Below, one piece after another: positions 62,384 through 64,000 of a stretch of DNA of 64,000 nucleotides; the stretch's first letter is position 1, and every line of letters begins with the position of its first letter. The position numbers and the translations under genes are program-made. Where the stretch lies: positions 18,819,713 to 18,883,712 of the forward strand of contig NC_092574.1 of NCBI RefSeq assembly GCF_037975245.1, written 5' to 3'. The DNA comes from Apostichopus japonicus (Eukaryota; Echinodermata; Holothuroidea; Aspidochirotida; Stichopodidae). Under the pieces are notes generated by a model that was given only the letters and a program-made list of their open reading frames with translations, searched no databases and was not told where the DNA came from.

Positions 62384-64000
62384 GTTAGTGTTTGCTTTAA
62401 GGTCTCTGCTAATATTTCGATTTTAAATATTAAGTTTGAAAAAACACTTGGTTTCATCCTCTCTATCGCTATATGTTGGAAGGCTTTAGCTAGCGACCAT
62501 TGGATAGCTGCAATGGATGTCCAATAAGTTGTCTTCAAACATAACTAAATAAATAAATATGAAACCAATGGGAAGGGTCACCCTCCACCAGGCCATGAAT
62601 AGGACTCTCTACTCCTATCTTTGAGTAAAGTCTTGCTACAGTAGGTCCAGGTAAAGATTGCAATTGTGTTATTGTCCCATGGATGGGCCTGGGTTGGGCT
62701 TCTCAAACTGGCTGCATCCAATTGTAGTGTGATATTTGAGCCTAGGAATCTCCAGTCCTAATATGCTTTATTAAAACGTTTAATCCCTTTTGGTTGAACA
62801 CGAAGGGACCTTTGACACTCTATTCCATCACAACACAGCTCAGTTCTGCTTTCCATTTATGAAAAACCCAATTCTCTGATTTGTTGTTGAGTAAGACGAC
62901 AAAGAGCTGAGCAGAAACTAATTGAACATAGCAATCAGACTATTCTCATTGAAGAATAAGTTCATAGCTTTTCTATGCTATTGTCTGAATTTTACTGTAT
63001 TTTACTTGTCTTTATCTCCACTGCCACTTCTAAATGAAACCAAACGGACCTAACACTTCATTCAGTGTCCTTTTCATATAAGTATCCTTTTCCATTTAAG
63101 AAAAATCCTAATTTAACTAGTCTGGGAATAGCTCTGATCAAAATGCTTAATTCATTCTTGCTTTCATTGTCCTTAAAGGGCGAGAATGATTCATATCCTA
63201 AGGGAGAGCAAAACCTTTGGAATTATTTGACACAGAAAGTGAGGTTATCACTCTGCATCTCCGAGTCTCTCATTAACGGACTCTATAATCCAATTTATTA
63301 GTGTTCGTCTATTTGTCCTTCAATCATCCATCAGATGCAGAGACCGTTGGAGTCGATGCTCTGGTCAATAAAATAGTTCATGGAATAATTACTGACCACT
63401 GAAGGCTGAGACAGCTAGGGAATAATTTATCCAGTAGTGCATTGCAAACATAGTGTGTGAGAAATAGTCAAATTGCTATAAAAGTCTAAAGATTTAAACA
63501 GACAAAATTCAGTGCCTTCAAAACTGCTACACAAACTTTGAACAATAAATTTTCCCCTAATTTTGACATCACTATAGACTCTTCAGCATTACAGACTTGT
63601 CATCTTTAGATTAGCAGGACTTCTAACAGAGGGTCTATATTGAAGTATGATATTCATATTGTTCTTCCACAGAGAACGTTTCTGTGCTATATGATGTTAG
63701 TATTCTATATTTTCCGTAGTGAAGATTGTAAACAGAAATAGGTATCTGTGTTTAAATTGGTTCTTTGTAAAGCCCAAAAGATCGTCAACTTCTTTGTAGG
63801 AAATCACACCCTATTACCATGCCGATCTTTGATAATAATTGTTTGTTTTCTTTGTGTTTGTCCATACAATATTAAGCTTTTTCACTTCTATGCTGCTGTA
63901 TTTCCCTTCAGCAGTAACTTGAAGCTCGGTAGTCAATGTCTTTCCTTATTACTAAATCTTCAGTACCCTATTCAATAAACAACATAAGAATATATAATAA
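62384..64000 (+). other. Intron 4 of the doublecortin gene (incomplete)
   Basis: No exon of a protein kinase or other domain is seen before the right edge. AT-rich; the small open frames at 63065-63301 and 63748-63978 show no recognisable content. Confidence 0.7.

Overview
The window looks like nuclear DNA from an AT-rich metazoan. Genes are split by kilobase-scale introns with GT-AG junctions, there are no bacterial-style operons, and several DNA transposons and SINE-like repeats are present. The three recognisable genes are animal families (GRAF-type RhoGAP, MGA, doublecortin/DCLK), all on the + strand. The very long MGA exon and the repeat content suggest a marine invertebrate, perhaps an echinoderm; this species guess is inference only and weak.

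Layout. (1) 1-6346: the last three coding exons (233-307, 3559-3644, 6255-6346) of a GRAF-family RhoGAP (ARHGAP26/10/42 type). They end in a C-terminal SH3 domain and a TGA stop. (2) 6347-13100: intergenic or long 3' UTR with no convincing gene. A degenerate copy of a tRNA-like retroposon tail lies near 12.4 kb. (3) 13100-13410: a CpG-richer patch with E2F, ZNF143/Staf-like, CRE-like and CACGTG motifs and a plausible splice donor, a candidate promoter and 5' UTR exon for the next gene. (4) 13244-27777: a putative 14.5-kb first intron holding a U2-snRNA/tRNA-like composite retroposon and four non-autonomous hAT elements, each with terminal inverted repeats and an 8-bp target-site duplication. 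(5) 27778-44310: an MGA (MAX gene-associated) homologue with one ~11.9-kb coding exon, two short exons encoding a bHLH-zipper, and a last coding exon. The MGA_dom cysteine cluster and the bHLHZip are present, but no T-box is visible. (6) 44310-49150: intergenic, with an inverted pair of hammerhead-ribozyme-like, Penelope-associated motifs 4.2 kb apart. (7) 49163 to the right edge: the 5' part of a doublecortin-domain gene (DCX/DCLK) with both DCX domains and part of a Ser/Pro-rich linker; any kinase domain lies beyond the window.

How the products work: the GRAF-type protein acts on Rho GTPases and membranes in the cytoplasm. MGA is a chromatin-associated MAX partner of the PRC1.6 complex in vertebrates. 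DCX/DCLK binds microtubules. There is no sign that the three work together. The most interesting parts are the giant, apparently T-box-less MGA exon with its internal protein repeats, the composite U2/tRNA retroposon, and the hammerhead-like inverted pair. All exon boundaries were assigned by eye from splice motifs, reading phase and remembered family similarity, without alignment software or RNA data.
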